Shown: in pieces, positions 37,877 through 40,535 of the stretch
Layout: the number at the start of each line of letters is the position of its first letter
Position numbering within the stretch: the first letter of the stretch is position 1
From: Deltaproteobacteria bacterium
GTDB taxonomy: Bacteria; Desulfobacterota; Desulfarculia; Adiutricales; Adiutricaceae
Assembly (NCBI GenBank): GCA_031281735.1
Contig: JAITEZ010000212.1
Span: 1 to 40,535 of the forward strand
Direction of reading: 5' to 3'
Length of the DNA: 40,535 nt
Translations under genes and position numbers: made by a program
Notes under the pieces: model-generated
Seen by the model: only the letters and a program-made list of their open reading frames with translations
The model's database searches: none
What the model was told of the DNA's origin: nothing

Positions 37877-39262
37877 TCACTTGCCCCGGGATCCCCTTGC
37901 CCCCCTGGCTGAGGCCGCGCGGGGGGAGGCGGTCTGGGAGGCCTCCGCGTCCGCCGGGTCGACGCCCGCCGCAGGGAACTCCGGGGCGAGGCCGGCCGGG
38001 TCGAGGCCGGCCGGGTCCGGCCCCAGATCGTCCGAGTCGGCCTCGGGGCCCAGGACGTCGGAGATGCCCTCGGGATCCAGATCGTCGGGAGGCAGGTCGG
38101 GCGGGAGCCCCTCGATCCCCTCCTCGGGATCGTCCTCCGGGAGCTGCTGCGGCGGGCCGTCCAGGCGCATCTCGGCCTCGGCCTCCGCCACCTTCTCGGG
38201 GATGAGGCCGTAGGCGCCGCGCAGGCGCTCCTCGATGGTCGCGGCCACCTCGGGGTGGGATTTCAGGAAGGCCCGGCAGTTCTCCTTGCCGTTGCCCATC
38301 CTCTCGCCCTCGAAGGAATACCAGGAGCCGCTCTTCTCGACGATTTCCATGGCCACCCCCAGGTCAAGGAGCTCGCCCTCCCGGCTGATGCCCTTGCCGA
38401 AGAGGATCTCGAAGACGGCCTCCCGGAAGGGGGGCGCCATCTTGTTCTTGACCACCTTGACCTTGGCCTCGTTGCCGATCCTGATGTCGTCGGCCCCCTT
38501 GACGGGGGCGCCGCGGCGGATCTCGATGCGCATGGTGGCGAAGAACTTCAGGGCGATGCCGCCGGTCGTGACCTCGGGGTTCCCGTAGGCCATGGGGCCT
38601 ATCTTCATGCGCAGCTGGTTGATGAAGATGATCGAGCACATGGAGCGGTGGATGGAGCTCGTGAGCTTCCTCAGGGCCTGGCTCATCAGCCTCGCCTGGA
38701 GCCCAACGTGGGAGTCGCCCATGTCCCCCTGGATCTCGGCCTCGGGGACCAGGGCCGCCACGGAGTCCACCACGATGAGGTCCACCGCCCCGCTCCGGAC
38801 CAGGATCTCGGCTATGTCCAGGGCCTGCTCGCCGTGGTCGGGCTGGCTGATGAGCAACTCGTCGGTGTTGACCCCGAGGCGCCTCGCGTAGCTGACGTCC
38901 AGGGCGTGCTCCGCGTCCACGAAGGCCGCGACGCCGTTCTGGCCCTGGGCGTTCTTGGCCCTCTGGGCCTCGGCCACTATGTGGAGCGCGAGCGTGGTCT
39001 TCCCGCTGGACTCGGGGCCGTAGACCTCGATGATGCGCCCCCGGGGGATGCCGCCGATGCCGAGGGCCGCGTCGAGCGAGAGCGAGCCCGTCGAGATGAC
39101 GGGGACGGCGACCTGGTCCTCCGAGCCGAGCTTCATGATGGAGCCCTTCCCGAAGGCCTTCTCTATCTGGGAGAGGGCGTCGGATAGGGCCTTGGCCCTC
39201 GCCGAGTCGGTGGAGGGCTTGTCCTCTTTCGTCTTCTTGATCTTGGTGTCGGCCTTGGCCAT
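37877..39262 (-). CDS. recA: Recombinase RecA with extended acidic C-terminal tail
   Basis: ATP-dependent strand-exchange protein and coprotease for LexA in the SOS response. From ATG 39262 (GAGGA 6 bases upstream) it has 461 residues; E. coli RecA has 353. The core is standard: Walker [10 protein letters not shown] (82-90), [28 protein letters not shown] with the L1 loop, the [13 protein letters not shown] and NPEVTTGG L2 region, and [17 protein letters not shown]. After about residue 355 a tail of about 105 residues is rich in Asp/Glu/Pro/Gly and carries a LDPAG repeat encoded by a direct DNA repeat. It ends in a short Arg/Ser/Gly basic patch. The upstream in-frame extension to 39778 is low complexity and not needed. 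Confidence 0.97.
   Translation of the reverse strand: MAKADTKIKKTKEDKPSTDSARAKALSDALSQIEKAFGKGSIMKLGSEDQVAVPVISTGSLSLDAALGIGGIPRGRIIEVYGPESSGKTTLALHIVAEAQRAKNAQGQNGVAAFVDAEHALDVSYARRLGVNTDELLISQPDHGEQALDIAEILVRSGAVDLIVVDSVAALVPEAEIQGDMGDSHVGLQARLMSQALRKLTSSIHRSMCSIIFINQLRMKIGPMAYGNPEVTTGGIALKFFATMRIEIRRGAPVKGADDIRIGNEAKVKVVKNKMAPPFREAVFEILFGKGISREGELLDLGVAMEIVEKSGSWYSFEGERMGNGKENCRAFLKSHPEVAATIEERLRGAYGLIPEKVAEAEAEMRLDGPPQQLPEDDPEEGIEGLPPDLPPDDLDPEGISDVLGPEADSDDLGPDPAGLDPAGLAPEFPAAGVDPADAEASQTASPRAASARGARGSRGK
37988..38017. repeat. 15-bp direct repeat inside recA tail
   Basis: GAGGCCGGCCGGGTC occurs twice in tandem (37988-38002 and 38003-38017) and encodes the doubled DPAGL in the acidic tail of RecA. 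It suggests growth of the tail by slippage. Confidence 0.8.
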
Positions 39263-40535
39263 TAAGGATCCTCGCGGGGGGGTGCAGGCCCCCTTTCGGG
39301 AAGCGGGAGCGCGTCCGGGACGCGGCCCCGGGGATGCCGGAAGCCCCCCGCCGTCCCGGGGCCGGGCGTCGCGGGGGCTGGCTGCGGCGCGGGGCCGGGC
39401 GGGGTGGCGGGACTGGGGGGAGGGGAGCCCGGCGCGCGCGTCCGGGAAGCGGACGGCTGCGGGGGGAGGCGCGGCGGGGGGCTTGATCCCCGGGCCGGGG
39501 CCGGAAGGGGCCGCGGGAGAAGAGCGGGGCCGGCGGACGCGGGAGAGGCGCACGGTCGGCAGGAGGGCGCTTGCCGGCCTCCGGGGCTCCGGAGGCAGCG
39601 GCGTGTCCGGGGGGCCTGCCGCTCCGGACGGGGAGGGACGCAAGGGGTTGAAGAAAGCGCAACAGGCAGCCACAGTTAGGCGCATGATACTACATGCTTG
39701 ACATAGTAACAATTCCTTTCTGGGGCACCGAGGGAGCCGGGCGGCCGATTTCCCCGCCCCCCTCCGCTGCCGGATCATACTGCGCGCCGGGTGGGTCGTT
39801 CCGGACCCTTGAGGATCATCTCAGTCTCGGTTCAGGTCAGGCGGCCGGGCAGGCGAGGGTGAGGGAGACGGCTGGGATGAGGCTGCAGGCTGGGAAGTGC
39901 ATCATGGCCAGATTCAGCATGGTGAAGCTGGAGGCCAGTCCAGGGACAATGGCAGGGAAGATGAGAGTGAGGCTGATGTACGGGTCAAGATACAAAGGAT
40001 GCTCAGCTCAGAGAGGGGTTGACGGTCGGGCAAGGGAATGGTTGCCGGGCAGGTCGGGGCGTGGGCGGCGGCCGGGCCAGGGGAAGGCGGGCGGTCATGC
40101 CGGGGAGAGCGGTATGGCGGCTCAGGGTGAGGCCGGCGGCCAGGGCTGGGGAAGGAAGCGGGCCGGGCAGGGTGAGGACGACGGCAGTGTCTGGGGGGAG
40201 CGATCCGGCAGGCAGGAGTGAGTTCCATGGACGGGCCTGGGAGAAGCAATAGGGCTGGGAAGGTTGACGGCCTCCCCGCCCTGAGGGACGGGGATTCCCT
40301 CCGGATACAGGGCCCTGCGCCCCAGCCCCCGGAGCCGTTCTCCGGAGGCTCCTGCGGGGGGCCCCGGGCGCCCCTCCCCCGCAGGCGTTGGCGGCCCGCC
40401 CGGCCGCCAGGACGCCGGGCGCCGGGCGCCGGCCGGACCGGCGTGGCCCCCCCGCAACCGAGCCCCGGACGCCGGGGACCGGCCTGGGAGGGCCGGTTCC
40501 CGGCGTCCGCGCGCGGGGCACGTCCGGCCGGCATG
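39263..40535. other. recA leader and gene-free right end of the window
   Basis: 39263-39683 is a GC-rich leader of recA. From 39713 to the end no convincing gene is seen. On the minus strand one short frame ending at 39837 reads like a hydrophobic protein tail (PYISLTLIFPAIVPGLASSF and onward), and another frame ending at 40003 is Pro/Leu-rich. They could be decayed pieces of a membrane protein, but purine-biased simple sequence (GGGTGAGG-like words on the plus strand) explains them equally well. Confidence 0.4.
39684..39712 (-). promoter_or_regulatory. Candidate recA promoter with internal dyad
   Basis: On the minus strand TTGTTA (39712-39707), 17-base spacer, TATCAT (39689-39684). The dyad TACTA-N11-TAGTA at 39688-39708 spans the spacer and could be a LexA-type operator, though it does not match the E. 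coli or Bacillus SOS box. The start would lie about 415 bases before the recA ATG. Confidence 0.5.

Noticed and set aside
39698-39703. TTGACA on the plus strand upstream of recA
   Set aside because: No acceptable -10 hexamer lies 16-18 bases downstream and no plus-strand gene follows.
39837-40060. Minus-strand hydrophobic frame as a real membrane protein
   Set aside because: Very short, no start signal, upstream stop close by, and repetitive purine-rich DNA on the other strand explains the Leu/Pro/Ser bias.

Overview
The window is very GC-rich DNA from a Gram-negative bacterium. It encodes a tripartite metal-efflux operon, outer-membrane and periplasmic lipoproteins, and a BvgS-like sensor kinase. 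The RecA and AlaRS sequences and the HEAT-like/HD-GYP gene pair suggest a Desulfobacterota ('deltaproteobacterial') host, but this is an impression from sequence and not a phylogenetic result. By my estimate only about two thirds of the window is coding, which is low for a bacterium. Several kilobase-long gaps hold no convincing gene, and three short, strikingly AT-rich patches interrupt the GC-rich background.

Layout. (1) 5-4523, minus strand: a copper/silver efflux operon reading His-rich secreted protein, outer-membrane factor lipoprotein, CusF-like metallochaperone, CusB-like adaptor; a CusA pump would be expected just beyond base 1. (2) 5408-11153, plus: CstA-family transporter overlapping by 8 bp a 1302-residue hybrid sensor kinase with two periplasmic binding domains and two receiver domains. 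(3) 12239-15935, plus: a large helical HEAT-like protein followed by an HD-GYP-type protein; the two share a homologous-looking N-terminal domain. (4) 17148-18431, minus: purD. (5) 18432-25263: a degraded tract with one well-preserved gene, a phage major capsid protein at 22569-23528, plus fragments of other reading frames and AT-rich patches. (6) 25296-28019, minus: alaS. (7) 29488-35804, plus: a peptide/nickel-type ABC transporter operon (permease; permease-ATPase fusion; ATPase; binding lipoprotein) ending with a SAM methyltransferase, with a strong sigma-70-like promoter upstream and a good terminator downstream. (8) 36142-37086, minus: a solitary DNA methyltransferase. (9) 37877-39262, minus: recA with a long acidic tail and a distant promoter. 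The last 0.8 kb holds nothing convincing.

How the genes may work together. The cus genes would collect periplasmic Cu(I)/Ag(I) and export it across the outer membrane. The CstA-kinase overlap suggests that uptake and sensing of a small metabolite such as pyruvate or a peptide are coupled. The ABC operon imports a peptide, metal or metal-ligand complex, and its co-transcribed methyltransferase may act on that ligand. The most unusual features are the solitary capsid gene in an otherwise decayed prophage-like tract, the paired HEAT-like/HD-GYP genes with a shared domain, the methyltransferase-bearing ABC operon, and the AT islands. No CRISPR array, tRNA, rRNA or complete insertion sequence was recognised.
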